Numbered from the stretch's first letter, positions 1 through 9,349 are shown. The stretch is 64,000 nt of DNA from Comamonas testosteroni ATCC 11996 (GCF_000241525.1 NZ_AHIL01000011.1:124001-188000); one strand, 5' to 3'. The notes: generated by a model from the sequence alone, not told the origin. Translations and numbers: made by a program.

Positions 1-2278
1 GGAAGGCATCGAGCTGATGCTCTCCGTGCAGCTCAACACCCGGGACTTCGGCCTGCAACCGGCCTTGCTGCGAGGCAAGCGCTTATCCATGCGCCGGGAC
101 ACACTTGCCGTACTGGGCCTGAGAAACGAATCCCTACCCTCGCCTGCAGCGCAGACCTCCGCCCCAACCAATCCATGGATTGAACTGGATGCCATCGAGG
201 AGCTGCAAATTCAGCTCAATATGGCGATGCAGAGTTTGACGCTGAACATTCCCTTCACGCGGCTGCAATGGGCCAGCGCCCAGCTTACCGCCAACGGCGT
301 CCGAGGCCAGCCATCCCACAGCTCTCACGGCCTGCTGCTGAACTACGATGCCTATGGCTTTGATAGCAAGGGATCGCGCGCGCTGAGTGCGATTACCGAG
401 TGGCGAGCCTTCATGGCGGACAAGGTGCTCGCGACGACCATGCTGTCCCAATTTTCGAGCACCAGCCAGCTGGGAACGAGCCATGATCAATTTCGCCAGG
501 TACGACTGGATACGACCTACAGCCAGTCCTTTCCCAACCAGATGCTGACCTTTCGCCTCGGCGACACGCTGACCAGCATGCAGCCCTGGTCACGCGCCAC
601 GCGCATCGGCGGCATCCAGATTTCACGCAATTTTTCACTGCAGCCTTATCGCATCACATCACCCATGCCGGCGCTGATGGGCACCAGCGCATTGCCATCC
701 GATATTGCGCTGTACATCAACGGGATCAAGCAATACCAGGGCACGGTGAATGCGGGCCCCTTCACTTTGAACACGCCGGTGGGCATCTCAGGAATGGGAA
801 ATGCACAGATTGTTCTGACCGATGCCTTGGGCCGCAACACCACTTTGCAATACAGCCTCTACGGCAGCACGCAATTGCTGGCCGAGGGTTTGAGCGATTG
901 GTCTGTAGAGGCTGGCTGGGTGCGCAAGAACTACGGCTACGAGTCTTTCAGCTATGGCCGCGTCCCGGTCGTCAGCGGCTCCTGGAGCAGGGGTGTAAGC
1001 AACCAATTGACCGTACTCACGCATGCAGAGGCCACCTCGGGCTTGCTGAACCTTGGTGCTGGTGCGCATTGGCAGGCCGGGGCCTTTGGCGTGCTTTCTG
1101 CAGCCAGCGCCATCAGCCGTAAGGATGGCGAGGCTGGAGCGCTGGTCCAACTGGGGCACACCTGGAACAACCAATCGTTCTTCACCGCACTGCAAGGCAT
1201 GCGCGCCAACCGCAGCTTCCGTGATGCGGCATCCTTGTATGACGTGGTTCGACCCAAGGCATCCGGGCGCGCCATGCTGGGGTACAACGATAAAAAACTG
1301 GGAGCGTTCAATATCGGCCTGCTGTACCTGTCCAGCTATGGCAACAAGACACAGCGCTATGCCACTGCAGGGTGGAGCCGTAACCTGGGAGGCCAAGGCG
1401 CCCTCAGCCTCAGTGTCAATCATGATCTGGACGATAGCCGCCAGAGCAATGTGCAACTGGCCTTGAGCTGGTTTCTCGATGGCAGGCTCAACCTGGGTGC
1501 CACGGCCAGCCGCCAGAACCAGCAGAGCCTGTTGAGTGCCTACGCCAGCCAATCCCGCGCCAACGATGGCGGCTGGGGCTGGAGTGTTGCCGCCCAGCAC
1601 GGCGATGGCAATTCTGGCCAGGCACGAGCCGATTATCTGGCCCAGCATTTCGAAGCCAACGCATCCATCGCCAGCAACCGAGGCATCAGCAGCGCCTCCG
1701 CAGGAGCGTCTGGATCGCTCGTGCTGATGGACGGGCATCTGCTGGCCAGTCGTCGTATCTACGACGGCTTTGCCCTCGTCAGCACCAATGGACTTGCAAA
1801 CATCCCCATCAAGCGGGAAAACAATTCTGCAGGGCAGACCAGCGAGCAAGGCTTGCTGCTGGTCACGCAACTCGGGGCTTATCGCAACAACAGGATTTCC
1901 ATTGACCCCATGCAGCTTCCCGCACAATTCAAAGTGCCCCAGCCCGAGCTCAACATCGTCCCGACAGACAGGGCGGGAACACTGGTCAAGTTCGATCTGC
2001 AGCGCATTCGCTCAGCCAGCATCGTGCTGCACGATGCTTCGGGTCAGCCCGTTGCCACCGGCAGCCGTGCTGTCGTGCAAGATCACAGCAGGGACGCAGC
2101 GACGATCAGCAGCATCGTCGGCTATGACGGCATGGTGTACTTCGAGCAACTGGCTGCCGACAACCGTATCACGGTCAACCTGCCCGATGGAGGTCAATGC
2201 ACTGCCCATGCCCGCTGGCCTGATACCGCTGAGTCCGTGAATGAAATTCCCGTGATAGGCCCGATCACCTGTCGATAA
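1..2278 (+). CDS. Csu-type fimbrial outer membrane usher (5' end cut by window)
   Basis: The frame is open from base 2, so the gene starts before the window; 758 residues to the stop are visible. It matches the PapC/FimD usher family, outer membrane beta-barrels that receive subunit-chaperone complexes and secrete the growing pilus. The first visible part (LSVQLNTRDFGLQPALL onward) fits the usher N-terminal domain, the middle is rich in alternating beta-strand sequence, and the last ~90 residues (from about GTLVKFDLQRIRSASIVL) fit the C-terminal plug/PapC-C domain. The next gene, 10 bp downstream, encodes a spore-coat-U-type subunit, which points to the Csu/archaic subtype. Probably only some tens of N-terminal residues and the signal peptide are missing. 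Confidence 0.9.
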   Translation, partial: EGIELMLSVQLNTRDFGLQPALLRGKRLSMRRDTLAVLGLRNESLPSPAAQTSAPTNPWIELDAIEELQIQLNMAMQSLTLNIPFTRLQWASAQLTANGVRGQPSHSSHGLLLNYDAYGFDSKGSRALSAITEWRAFMADKVLATTMLSQFSSTSQLGTSHDQFRQVRLDTTYSQSFPNQMLTFRLGDTLTSMQPWSRATRIGGIQISRNFSLQPYRITSPMPALMGTSALPSDIALYINGIKQYQGTVNAGPFTLNTPVGISGMGNAQIVLTDALGRNTTLQYSLYGSTQLLAEGLSDWSVEAGWVRKNYGYESFSYGRVPVVSGSWSRGVSNQLTVLTHAEATSGLLNLGAGAHWQAGAFGVLSAASAISRKDGEAGALVQLGHTWNNQSFFTALQGMRANRSFRDAASLYDVVRPKASGRAMLGYNDKKLGAFNIGLLYLSSYGNKTQRYATAGWSRNLGGQGALSLSVNHDLDDSRQSNVQLALSWFLDGRLNLGATASRQNQQSLLSAYASQSRANDGGWGWSVAAQHGDGNSGQARADYLAQHFEANASIASNRGISSASAGASGSLVLMDGHLLASRRIYDGFALVSTNGLANIPIKRENNSAGQTSEQGLLLVTQLGAYRNNRISIDPMQLPAQFKVPQPELNIVPTDRAGTLVKFDLQRIRSASIVLHDASGQPVATGSRAVVQDHSRDAATISSIVGYDGMVYFEQLAADNRITVNLPDGGQCTAHARWPDTAESVNEIPVIGPITCR

Positions 2279-2288
2279 AGGTTGCGCC

Positions 2289-3392
2289 ATGGAATTCCTT
2301 ATCTCTCTGCTGAAACAGACCACCGTTCGCATGCTTCTCAGCCTTCTGGCCGTCTCCATGGTCTGGCTGCTTGTGCCAACAACCGCCAAGGCGCAGAACG
2401 TGGTGTGCAATACCTTCAGCATGCCGAATGTGAATTTCGGCAGCTTTACGCCATTTGATGCGCCAGCCAGCACCAGCGGACAGCTTTCCTTTCAGTGCTA
2501 CAACACCACTATTAGCCTCTTAGGAATCACCTCCATCTATGCGGCCATTTGCATCAATTTTGGTGACGGCAGTGCAGGTGGAACGGCCGCTGCACGCAAC
2601 ATGAGCACGACAGGAAGCCTGACGCCGCTGCAGTACCAGATCTACCGCAGCGATGGCGCAGTCTGGGGCTCCTACAACCTGGCGGGCTCGTCGCCCCCTC
2701 AGATCGTGCTGCAACTCCCGTCAGCCTGGCTGGTCAATGGCGTCTTTGGTTCATACAACTACCAATCAGCCACCATACCGTTTACGGCAAACATCGGTTC
2801 CGGCCAGAGCACCACCATTCCCGGGGCCTACCGCAGCGATTTCAGCACAACCCAGGCCAGCATCATTGTCCGCACGGGCAGCAGCAACACGGTGACCTGC
2901 CTAGGCCAATCCACCAGCAGTGCCAACGTCGTGCTGAGCCAGGCCACCTTGTCATTCAGTGTCACGGCAACGGTGCAAAAAGCCTGCCAAATCCAGATCA
3001 GCAGCGCCAGCAATATGGATTTTGGCAATATCAATCCGCTGACAACAGGCCCCTTTGACACCAGCAGCAGCCTGAATGCCCGCTGCACCAGCACCACGCC
3101 CTACAACATCGCACTGGAACCCAGCGGAACACCGACTCCCACCGATGGCAAAGGCACACTGCGCAATGCCGGCACGGCAAGCAATAACCCGGACACCTAT
3201 GTCAGCTACGGGCTATATCGCGATGCCGGACGCAGCCTGCCTTGGGGCAATGTCAGCAACAGCAATACCTTCGGTGGCACCGGTACGGGCTCGTACGCCG
3301 CAAGTCCCATCAACATATACGGGCGCATCAGCAACGGCAATGTCAGGCCCGGCTCATACACCGACAACGTGATTGTCAACGTCTTGTATTGA
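2289..3392 (+). CDS. spore coat U domain protein, probable Csu pilus tip subunit
   Basis: The 367-residue product has a signal peptide (MEFLISLLKQ, a hydrophobic core, cleavage near TAKAQN) and two similar beta-rich halves of ~170 and ~135 residues, each starting with a Cys-containing strand followed by a MPNVNFGSF or NMDFGNINPL segment. This is the spore coat protein U (SCPU) pattern of archaic chaperone-usher subunits. Two-domain SCPU proteins at the end of such operons, after the usher, are usually tip adhesins (CsuE-like). It sits 10 bp after the usher and is the last gene of the operon. The specific adhesin role is inferred from domain number and position. Confidence 0.87.
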   Translation: MEFLISLLKQTTVRMLLSLLAVSMVWLLVPTTAKAQNVVCNTFSMPNVNFGSFTPFDAPASTSGQLSFQCYNTTISLLGITSIYAAICINFGDGSAGGTAAARNMSTTGSLTPLQYQIYRSDGAVWGSYNLAGSSPPQIVLQLPSAWLVNGVFGSYNYQSATIPFTANIGSGQSTTIPGAYRSDFSTTQASIIVRTGSSNTVTCLGQSTSSANVVLSQATLSFSVTATVQKACQIQISSASNMDFGNINPLTTGPFDTSSSLNARCTSTTPYNIALEPSGTPTPTDGKGTLRNAGTASNNPDTYVSYGLYRDAGRSLPWGNVSNSNTFGGTGTGSYAASPINIYGRISNGNVRPGSYTDNVIVNVLY

Positions 3393-3418
3393 GAGCCAGG
3401 TCCCTTTTCATGTCGCCA

Positions 3419-3466
3419 TGAAAAAAGCGCAAGCGCTTATTCAAAAAGAATAGCTACTTGCGCTTT
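3419..3466. repeat. dispersed AGCTAT-type intergenic element, copy A; possible terminator of the pilus operon
   Basis: The sequence can fold: AAAGCGCAAG pairs with CTTGCGCTTT 20-odd bases later, and TATTC pairs with GAATA around an A5 loop. On the minus strand it aligns with copies near 13006, 23681 and 52350 to a core AAGCGC-N4/5-AGCTAT followed by an AT-rich stretch. It is 27 bp past the stop of the pilus tip gene, so it may also end that transcript, though there is no clean U-run. Confidence 0.55.
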
Positions 3467-3532
3467 CCAGCAAAGGGGTAGAGGCCATTTTCACTAAAAA
3501 TAACGTCACCCTTTTCTGAGGGACTGCGAACA

Positions 3533-3599
3533 AAAGCCGCCTTGCGGCGAAGCTGACCGCCCCCCTTGGGGGAAGCGGCGGAGCCGCTCAGGGGGTATC
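3533..3599 (-). repeat. dispersed CCCCCTGAG / CCCAAGGGGG element, copy 1
   Basis: Read on the minus strand this starts with ATACCCCCTGAGCGGCT and continues with CCGCTTCCCCCAAGGGGG and a GC-rich tail. It is nearly identical to 13906-13982 on the plus strand, with more diverged copies at 12852-12935 and 27815-27872. All four lie directly after a stop codon. The element has self-complementary segments (CCCCC...GGGGG, AGCGGCT...GCCGCT) and may act as a transcript end or REP-like sequence. Confidence 0.6.
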
Positions 3600-5562
3600 A
3601 AAAGCTCTCATGCGCAGCCAGATAGCGCCATTGGCCGGTGGGCAGATTGCCCAGGGTCACCCCTCCGATGCGGATGCGCTTGAGGCCCACGACCTTGAGG
3701 CCGACCTGCTCGCACATGCGGCGAATCTGACGCTTCTTGCCTTCGGTCAGCACAAAGCGCAGCTGCTCGGGGTTCTGCCAGTCCACCTGGGCCGGCTTGA
3801 GCGGCTGCTCGTCCAGCGACAGGCCATGGCGCAGCAGGGCCAGCTTTTCCTCGGGGAAGACGGACTGCACATCCACGTCGCGGTCGCCGAAGGTCACGCG
3901 CACCAGATATTCCTTGTCGACTTCCGAGTCCTCGCCAATGATCTGGCGCGCCACGCGGCCGTCCTGGGTCAGCACCAGCAGGCCCACGGAGTCGATATCC
4001 AGACGACCGCAGGGAGCCAGGCCCTTGAGCTGGCTGAAGTTGAAGCGCGTCTTGCTGCGGTCTTCATTCCAGCGGTTCTCGTTGGTGATCAGCACCACGG
4101 CGGGCTCATGGCCGTCCTCGGCCTGACCGCTGACATAGCCCATGGGCTTGTTCAGCAGGATGGTGACCTGCTGGTCCTGGCGTTCCTGAGCCTTCTGGTC
4201 GATCTCGATCCTGTCGCCGGGCACCACGTTCTGGCCCATGGTTGCGACTTCGCCGTTGACCGTGACCCAGCCGTTTTCAACCCACTCGTCGGCTTCGCGA
4301 CGCGAGCACAGGCCCATGTCGGCAATGCGCTTGTTGATGCGCACGGCACCGGGACGATCGTCCTGGCGCGCTTCGGCTTCGGGTGCGCGCTTGACGGGAA
4401 TTGCACGGTCCGAGCCATCGGCAGCAGGACGGTAGGTGCGGATTCCGGTCGTCGGGCGGCGTGTGGCCTCCGACACAAACGAGCCGGGGATATGACGCTT
4501 TTCAGGCTCGCCACCACGCTCGTCGCGGCGGCTTTCGCGGCGTTCACCACGGCGCTCGTCATTGCGGCGGTCGTCACGATCAAAGGAGCGGCCTTCGGGA
4601 CGGTCACCGTAGCCACGGTTCTGCGGACGGTCCCCAAAGTCACGGCCTTGCGGGCGATCACTACCACGGCGCTCGGCATCACGGGACTGGTATTCGCGGC
4701 GTTCGCCACCTTCGGAGCGGTCTGGGCGACCAAAACCACGGTTTTGCGGACGGTCACCAAATTCACGACCTTGAGGACGCTCATCGCGGCGGCCTTCAAA
4801 GCGATCACCGCCACGACGTTCGCCGTCACGAGGACGGAATTCACGGCGCTCGCCGCCTTCGGAACGCTCAAAGCGACCCTGGTCAGGACGGCCAAAACCG
4901 GACGAACGTGGACGCTCGCCAAAGTCACGGCCGCCTTGCGGACGGTCATCACGGCGGTCGTCACGAGGACGGAATTCGCGACGCTCTGCGCCTTCGGAGC
5001 GCTCAAAGCGGCCCTGGTCGGGGCGGCCAAAACCGGACGAACGTGGACGGTCACCAAAGTCACGGCCGCCTTGCGGACGGTCATCACGGCGGTCGTCACG
5101 GGGACGAAACTCGCGGCGCTCGCCACCGCGATCACCATCACGCGACTCGCCATAGGGGCGGAAACCGCGGTCACCGCCGCCAAAGCGGCGCTCGCCGCCT
5201 TCGGCAAAGCGGTCATCGCGATCAGCGCGGGGACGGCGCTCGTCGCGCTGCGAGAAGCCGCCGCGGCGTTCGCCATCGTCACGAGCAGGACGACCGCCGT
5301 CTGGGCGACCAAAGCCGGAAGCGCGAGGGCGCTCGTCGCGCTCGCGCTGAGGGCGTGCGCCACGCTCGCCACGCGGGCCTTCGCTGCGCGGGCCGCGATC
5401 GGAGCCGCCTGCGGGCCGGGGGCCACGGGCTGCCGCAGGCTTTTCGGCCTTGGCTGGCTTGGCCGGTGCACGCAAAACAGGGCGCGCCGACGAGGAATCC
5501 GAGGGCGCGGAGGATTTGCCAGCACCAGGGGCGCCGGACTCTTTAGGAGGTTTGACTGACAT
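3598..5562 (-). CDS. RsuA/RluF-family rRNA pseudouridine synthase with long repetitive N-terminus
   Basis: The 654-residue product has an enzymatic core in its last ~245 residues: an S4 RNA-binding domain (VRINKRIADMGLCSRREAD) and the RsuA/RluB/E/F catalytic domain with the motif GRLDIDSVGLLVLTQDG, whose Asp is the expected catalytic residue, then KKRQIRRMCEQVG. Family enzymes isomerise a specific uridine in rRNA. The RQIRRMCE and GQWRYL endings resemble RluF more than RluB, but the target cannot be fixed by eye. Residues ~50-370 are low-complexity Arg/Asp/Gly/Glu-rich sequence with degenerate tandem units of roughly 45 residues containing RDFGDRP and SGFGRPDQGRFERSEG. Such tails occur in some betaproteobacterial members; this one is unusually long. 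The start has no clear ribosome site. Confidence 0.85.
   Translation of the reverse strand: MSVKPPKESGAPGAGKSSAPSDSSSARPVLRAPAKPAKAEKPAAARGPRPAGGSDRGPRSEGPRGERGARPQRERDERPRASGFGRPDGGRPARDDGERRGGFSQRDERRPRADRDDRFAEGGERRFGGGDRGFRPYGESRDGDRGGERREFRPRDDRRDDRPQGGRDFGDRPRSSGFGRPDQGRFERSEGAERREFRPRDDRRDDRPQGGRDFGERPRSSGFGRPDQGRFERSEGGERREFRPRDGERRGGDRFEGRRDERPQGREFGDRPQNRGFGRPDRSEGGERREYQSRDAERRGSDRPQGRDFGDRPQNRGYGDRPEGRSFDRDDRRNDERRGERRESRRDERGGEPEKRHIPGSFVSEATRRPTTGIRTYRPAADGSDRAIPVKRAPEAEARQDDRPGAVRINKRIADMGLCSRREADEWVENGWVTVNGEVATMGQNVVPGDRIEIDQKAQERQDQQVTILLNKPMGYVSGQAEDGHEPAVVLITNENRWNEDRSKTRFNFSQLKGLAPCGRLDIDSVGLLVLTQDGRVARQIIGEDSEVDKEYLVRVTFGDRDVDVQSVFPEEKLALLRHGLSLDEQPLKPAQVDWQNPEQLRFVLTEGKKRQIRRMCEQVGLKVVGLKRIRIGGVTLGNLPTGQWRYLAAHESF
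4740..5110 (-). repeat. in-gene tandem repeats encoding RDFGDRP/GFGRPDQGRF units
   Basis: Within the pseudouridine synthase gene, DNA encoding GRPDQGRFERSEG-ERREFRPRDDRRDDRPQGGRDFG-type units recurs two to three times almost unchanged (blocks around 4850-4975 and 4980-5110), with shorter diverged copies on both sides. Near-identical DNA makes the array prone to slippage and creates long open frames in other frames and on the other strand, which are not genes. Confidence 0.7.
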
Positions 5563-5646
5563 TTGGGCGTAATTGTCTCGCGACGCGCGGGCGCGAGGCG
5601 AGAGTTATCCACAATTCCAGCGCGGAGCTAGGTTATAGGACGTCCC

Positions 5647-6378
5647 TCAGGCAAGCGCCTTGCGCGACGCGCAGAACTCTCCATGCCGCAGTGCCTCCAG
5701 GTCCAGTACGCGCAGGCCGCCATACTCGATCTGTATCACGCGCTCGCGCTGCAGCACCGACAAGGCCTCGTTCACACGCTGGCGCGACAGGCCGACCAGA
5801 TTGGCCAGTTCCTGCTGGGTGATACGCAGAATCTGCCCCACGCCAGGGTAGAGCAAGGGGTTGAACAAGGCGGCAAGGGTGCGCGCCACGCGCAGATCGG
5901 GATTGCTCATGCGGTCGATCTCGCGCGCTGCGATGAACTGGCCCAGCCGCTCGTTGAGCTGGTTCATTACAAAACGATTGAAGCCTATGGAGTGATCAAG
6001 CAGCCAGTGGAACATGTCTATGGGCAGGCCGCCCACAACGGTCTTGCGGATAGCCTGGACGTTGTAGCGATAGGGCTCGCGCTTGATGACCGTTCCCTCG
6101 CCAAACCAGCCGCCGGGCGGCAGCCCGGCCAGCGTCATGCTGACGCCGTCGGCGCTTTCGGTGTTCATCTTGAGCAGACCGTCGACCACGCCAAACCAGT
6201 AGGTAGGCGGGCGACCGGTGCGACAGACATAGTCACCCGGCTCGGCATCGCCAACGAGCAGCACGCGTGCCACGTTTTCACGCTCTATGGGCAACAGAAC
6301 GGGCCACCAGGGAATGCCATCGAGTTCTGAGCTCAAAGGCTTGCGCCGCCTTTGATGCAGGGACAGTTCTTGACTCAT
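5647..6378 (-). CDS. Crp/Fnr-family transcriptional regulator
   Basis: The ~243-residue product has an N-terminal cyclic-nucleotide-binding-type beta-roll (LLVGDAEPGDYVCRTGRPPTYWFGVVDG, then GGWFGEGTVIKREPYRYNVQA), a dimer helix, and a C-terminal winged helix whose recognition region reads QELANLVGLSRQRVNEALSV. No Fnr-type Cys cluster is present at the N-terminus, so it is not an obvious oxygen sensor. ATG codons at 6390 and 6378 and a TTG at 6396 are all possible starts with weak ribosome sites; 6378 (MSQELSLHQ) is chosen. It is divergent from the acyl-CoA synthetase/ABC operon and is a candidate regulator of it. Confidence 0.85.
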   Translation of the reverse strand: MSQELSLHQRRRKPLSSELDGIPWWPVLLPIERENVARVLLVGDAEPGDYVCRTGRPPTYWFGVVDGLLKMNTESADGVSMTLAGLPPGGWFGEGTVIKREPYRYNVQAIRKTVVGGLPIDMFHWLLDHSIGFNRFVMNQLNERLGQFIAAREIDRMSNPDLRVARTLAALFNPLLYPGVGQILRITQQELANLVGLSRQRVNEALSVLQRERVIQIEYGGLRVLDLEALRHGEFCASRKALA

Positions 6379-6499
6379 GCCCAGAAGCATTGCCAAAGCC
6401 GCGCTGGCGCAACAGCGGGATTTCCACGAGGCAGCAAATGCGCCATTTTCAGCAGCATTTGTTACAGCGGATTTTCACTATGCAGGCTTTCCCTCAAAT

Positions 6500-6530
6500 T
6501 GTCGTCAAACAGACATCCTGACGTCAAAGT
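6500..6530. promoter_or_regulatory. candidate operator in the Crp/Fnr - acyl-CoA synthetase divergent region
   Basis: The 226-bp gap between the two divergent starts holds a perfect TGACGTCA palindrome (6519-6526) and a CGTCAAA direct repeat 19 bp apart (6503 and 6522). It does not match the canonical Crp (TGTGA-N6-TCACA) or Fnr site, so binding by the adjacent regulator is only a suggestion. The AAGAGGA ribosome site of the synthetase is at about 6591. Confidence 0.3.
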
Positions 6531-6604
6531 CACTCATAGCATGTCTGCAAGACTTTCGTGAAGGGTAGCCACGGCGGCTCCAACCCCAACCAAGAGGATC
6601 AGGC

Positions 6605-8542
6605 ATGACAACCACGTTCCCGCAACTGCTGCTCAAGCACGCGACAGAACGCCCCGATGCGCCCGCCCTGCGCGAGAAAGAGTATGGCATCTGGCAGACC
6701 TGGAGCTGGCGCGAAGCTGCGCAGACCGTACGCCACATGGCCTGCGGCCTGCGCGCGCTGGGGCTTGAAAGTGGCCAGAACCTGGCGTTCATCAGCGATA
6801 ACCGGCCCCATGTCTACATGGGCTTTCTGGCCGTTCAGGCCTGTGGCGCAGTGCCTATTCCGCTGTACCAGGATGCCGTGGCCGCCGAGATGCGCTTTGT
6901 GATGGAGGACGCGGAGATCGCGTTTGCCTTCGCCGAGAACCAGGAACAGGTGGACAAGCTGCTGGAAGTTCGCGAGAGCGTTCCCGGAATTCGTCACATC
7001 ATCTATGACGATCCGCGCGGCCTGCGCAAATATGATCAACCCGGCCTCGTCAGCACCGAGGAGCTGCTGGCCAAGGGCAAGGAATGGGATGCACAGCATC
7101 CGGGAGCCTATGAGGCCATGGTCCAGGCCATCTCGCCCGACGATGTCTCGGTCATCCTCTATACCTCGGGTACCACGGGCAAGCCCAAGGGGGTGTGCCA
7201 GACCCATGCCAGCTTTGGCGAATCCGCCCGCGGCGGCGTGCAGACCGATGGCCTGAATGCTTCGGACAATGTGATCTGCTATCTGCCGCCGGCCTGGGTG
7301 GGAGACCATCTGTTCTCGTTTGCGCAATGGCTGGTAGCGGGCTTCACCATCAACTGCCCGGAATCCGCCTCGACCATCGCCATCGACCTGCGCGAAATCG
7401 GTCCCAGCTACTACTTTGCTCCGCCACGCATATTCGAGGGCATGCTGACTTCGGTCTCCATCCGCATGGAAGATGCGTCGCCACTCAAGCAGTGGATGTA
7501 TGCCAAGGCCATGGAGGTGGCTCGTCGCGTCGGTTCGGACATTCTGGACGGCAAGAACGTCGGTGCCGTGGATCGCCTCAAATACCGGTTGGGCAGCTTG
7601 TTCATCTACGGGCCGCTGCGCAATGCACTGGGCCTGTCGCGCATTCGCGTGGCCTATACGGCGGGTGCCGCCATCGGCCCCGAGCTGTTTCGCTTCTTCC
7701 GCTCCATCGGCATCAACCTCAAGCAGCTCTACGGCCAAACCGAAACCTGTGCCTATGTCTGCCTGCAGCGCGACCGCCAGGTGGAGCTCTCCAGCGTGGG
7801 CCAGGCGGCTCCGGGCATCGAGCTCAAGATTGCCGACAACGGCGAGGTGCTGGTCAAGGGCGTGTCCGTTCTCAAGGAGTACTACAAACGCCCCGACGCC
7901 ACGGCCGAGGTGATCGACGCCAGCGGCTATTTCCATACCGGCGATGCCGGCGTGATCGATGCCAACGGCCAGCTGCGCATCATCGACCGTGCCAAGGATG
8001 TGGGCAAGACCAGCCGCGGCGCCATGTTCGCACCCAACTACATAGAGAACAAGCTCAAGTTCTTCCCGCATATCAAGGAAGCCGTGTGCTTCGGTCATGG
8101 CAAGGACGAGGTCTGCGCCTTCATCAATATCGACTACGAGGCCGTGGGCAATTGGGCCGAGCGCCAGGGTCTGCCCTACGGCGGCTATGTGGACCTGGCC
8201 AGCAAGGCCAAGGTGTTGGAGCTGGTGGCCGACTGCATAGACAAGGTCAACGCCGACCTGGCCAGCGAGCCCGGCATGGCCGACACCCAGGTGGCGCGCT
8301 TTCTGGTGCTGCACAAGGAGCTGGACCCCGATGACGACGAGCTGACCCGCACCCGCAAGGTGCGTCGCAACTTCATCGCCGACAAGTACGGCGTGCTGGT
8401 GGAGGCACTCTACACCGGCAAGCAGCAGCAGTTCATCGAGACCCTGGTGAAGTTCGAGGACGGCCGCACGGGCAGCGTCAGCGCCACGCTGACCATTGTC
8501 GACGCCAAGCTCCACCCGGCTTCGGCCAAGGCTGCCGCCTGA
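6605..8542 (+). CDS. AMP-binding long-chain acyl-CoA synthetase-like protein
   Basis: The 645-residue product is an ANL-superfamily adenylate-forming enzyme that would activate a carboxylate to its CoA thioester with ATP. The ATP loop is ILYTSGTTGKPKGVCQTH near residues 180-200; later come YGQTETCAYVC (A5-type motif) and YFHTGDAGVIDANGQLRIID with the conserved Asp-Gly-Leu/Arg region, then a lysine-bearing C-terminal segment. Length and order fit long-chain/FACS-type enzymes. It is 11 bp upstream of the first gene of a branched-chain-type ABC transporter and clearly co-transcribed, so the substrate is probably what the transporter imports (aromatic, medium-chain or other organic acid). The acid itself cannot be named. 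Confidence 0.87.
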   Translation: MTTTFPQLLLKHATERPDAPALREKEYGIWQTWSWREAAQTVRHMACGLRALGLESGQNLAFISDNRPHVYMGFLAVQACGAVPIPLYQDAVAAEMRFVMEDAEIAFAFAENQEQVDKLLEVRESVPGIRHIIYDDPRGLRKYDQPGLVSTEELLAKGKEWDAQHPGAYEAMVQAISPDDVSVILYTSGTTGKPKGVCQTHASFGESARGGVQTDGLNASDNVICYLPPAWVGDHLFSFAQWLVAGFTINCPESASTIAIDLREIGPSYYFAPPRIFEGMLTSVSIRMEDASPLKQWMYAKAMEVARRVGSDILDGKNVGAVDRLKYRLGSLFIYGPLRNALGLSRIRVAYTAGAAIGPELFRFFRSIGINLKQLYGQTETCAYVCLQRDRQVELSSVGQAAPGIELKIADNGEVLVKGVSVLKEYYKRPDATAEVIDASGYFHTGDAGVIDANGQLRIIDRAKDVGKTSRGAMFAPNYIENKLKFFPHIKEAVCFGHGKDEVCAFINIDYEAVGNWAERQGLPYGGYVDLASKAKVLELVADCIDKVNADLASEPGMADTQVARFLVLHKELDPDDDELTRTRKVRRNFIADKYGVLVEALYTGKQQQFIETLVKFEDGRTGSVSATLTIVDAKLHPASAKAAA

Positions 8543-8553
8543 GAGGAATTTTC

Positions 8554-9339
8554 ATGAATACAAGAACCAGCGGCGACGTGATCCTGGACATCAAGAACAT
8601 CAGCCTGCGTTTCGGCGGCGTCAAGGCCTTGACCGATATCTCGTTCAACGTCAAAGAGCACGAAATCCGCTCCATCATCGGCCCCAACGGTGCCGGCAAG
8701 AGCTCCATGCTCAACTGCATCAACGGCGTCTACACGCCGTCCGAAGGCTCCATCACCTTTCGCGGCCAGACCTTCAGTCATATGAACAGCCGCCAGGTGG
8801 CCGAGATGGGTGTCGCACGCACCTTCCAGAACCTGGCACTGTTCAAGGGCATGAGCGTGATCGACAACATCATGACCGGCCGCAACCTCAAGATCAGGAG
8901 CAACATCCTCATGCAGGCCCTGCGTATCGGCCCTGCGCAGCGCGAGGAAATGCAGCACCGCGAGTTCGTCGAGCACATCATCGACTTTCTCGAAATCCAG
9001 GCCTATCGCAAGACTCCCGTGGGCCAGCTTCCCTACGGCCTGCAAAAGCGCGTGGACCTGGGCCGTGCGCTGGCCATGGAGCCGCAGGTGCTGCTGCTGG
9101 ACGAACCCATGGCCGGCATGAACGTGGAAGAGAAGCAGGACATGTGCCGCTTCATCCTTGACGTGAACGAAGAGTTCGGCACCACCATCGTGCTCATCGA
9201 ACACGATATGGGCGTGGTCATGGACATTTCGGACCGTGTCGTGGTGCTGGACTATGGCAAGAAGATCGGCGACGGCGCTCCCGATGAAGTACGCAACAAC
9301 GAAGACGTGATCAGAGCCTACCTGGGCGCAGGCCACTGA
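8554..9339 (+). CDS. HAAT-family ABC transporter ATP-binding protein (LivG-like)
   Basis: The 261-residue ATPase carries Walker A GPNGAGKSS, a degenerate signature region PYGLQKRVDLGRALA, Walker B VLLLDEPMAGMNVEE, and the H-loop IVLIEHDMGVVMD. LivG-type proteins characteristically have the C-terminal GDGAPDEVRNNEDVIRAYLG seen here. It works with the second ATPase at 13064-13903 and two permeases to drive import. A GAGAGGAA ribosome site precedes the ATG, 11 bp after the synthetase. Confidence 0.92.
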   Translation: MNTRTSGDVILDIKNISLRFGGVKALTDISFNVKEHEIRSIIGPNGAGKSSMLNCINGVYTPSEGSITFRGQTFSHMNSRQVAEMGVARTFQNLALFKGMSVIDNIMTGRNLKIRSNILMQALRIGPAQREEMQHREFVEHIIDFLEIQAYRKTPVGQLPYGLQKRVDLGRALAMEPQVLLLDEPMAGMNVEEKQDMCRFILDVNEEFGTTIVLIEHDMGVVMDISDRVVVLDYGKKIGDGAPDEVRNNEDVIRAYLGAGH

Positions 9340-9349
9340 AGGAGCAGTC

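Noticed and set aside
4740..5110. Regularly repeated DNA as a CRISPR array
   Set aside because: Repeats are degenerate, in frame with a protein and without uniform spacers.
3610..5559. A 649-codon open frame antisense to the pseudouridine synthase
   Set aside because: It is created by the Arg/Asp/Gly repeat codons of the real gene; its product is a monotonous Ala/Thr/Val string without domains.
6599..8515. Long minus-strand open frame opposite the acyl-CoA synthetase
   Set aside because: High-G+C shadow with His/Leu/Gly-rich sequence and no family features; the plus-strand gene has all ligase motifs.
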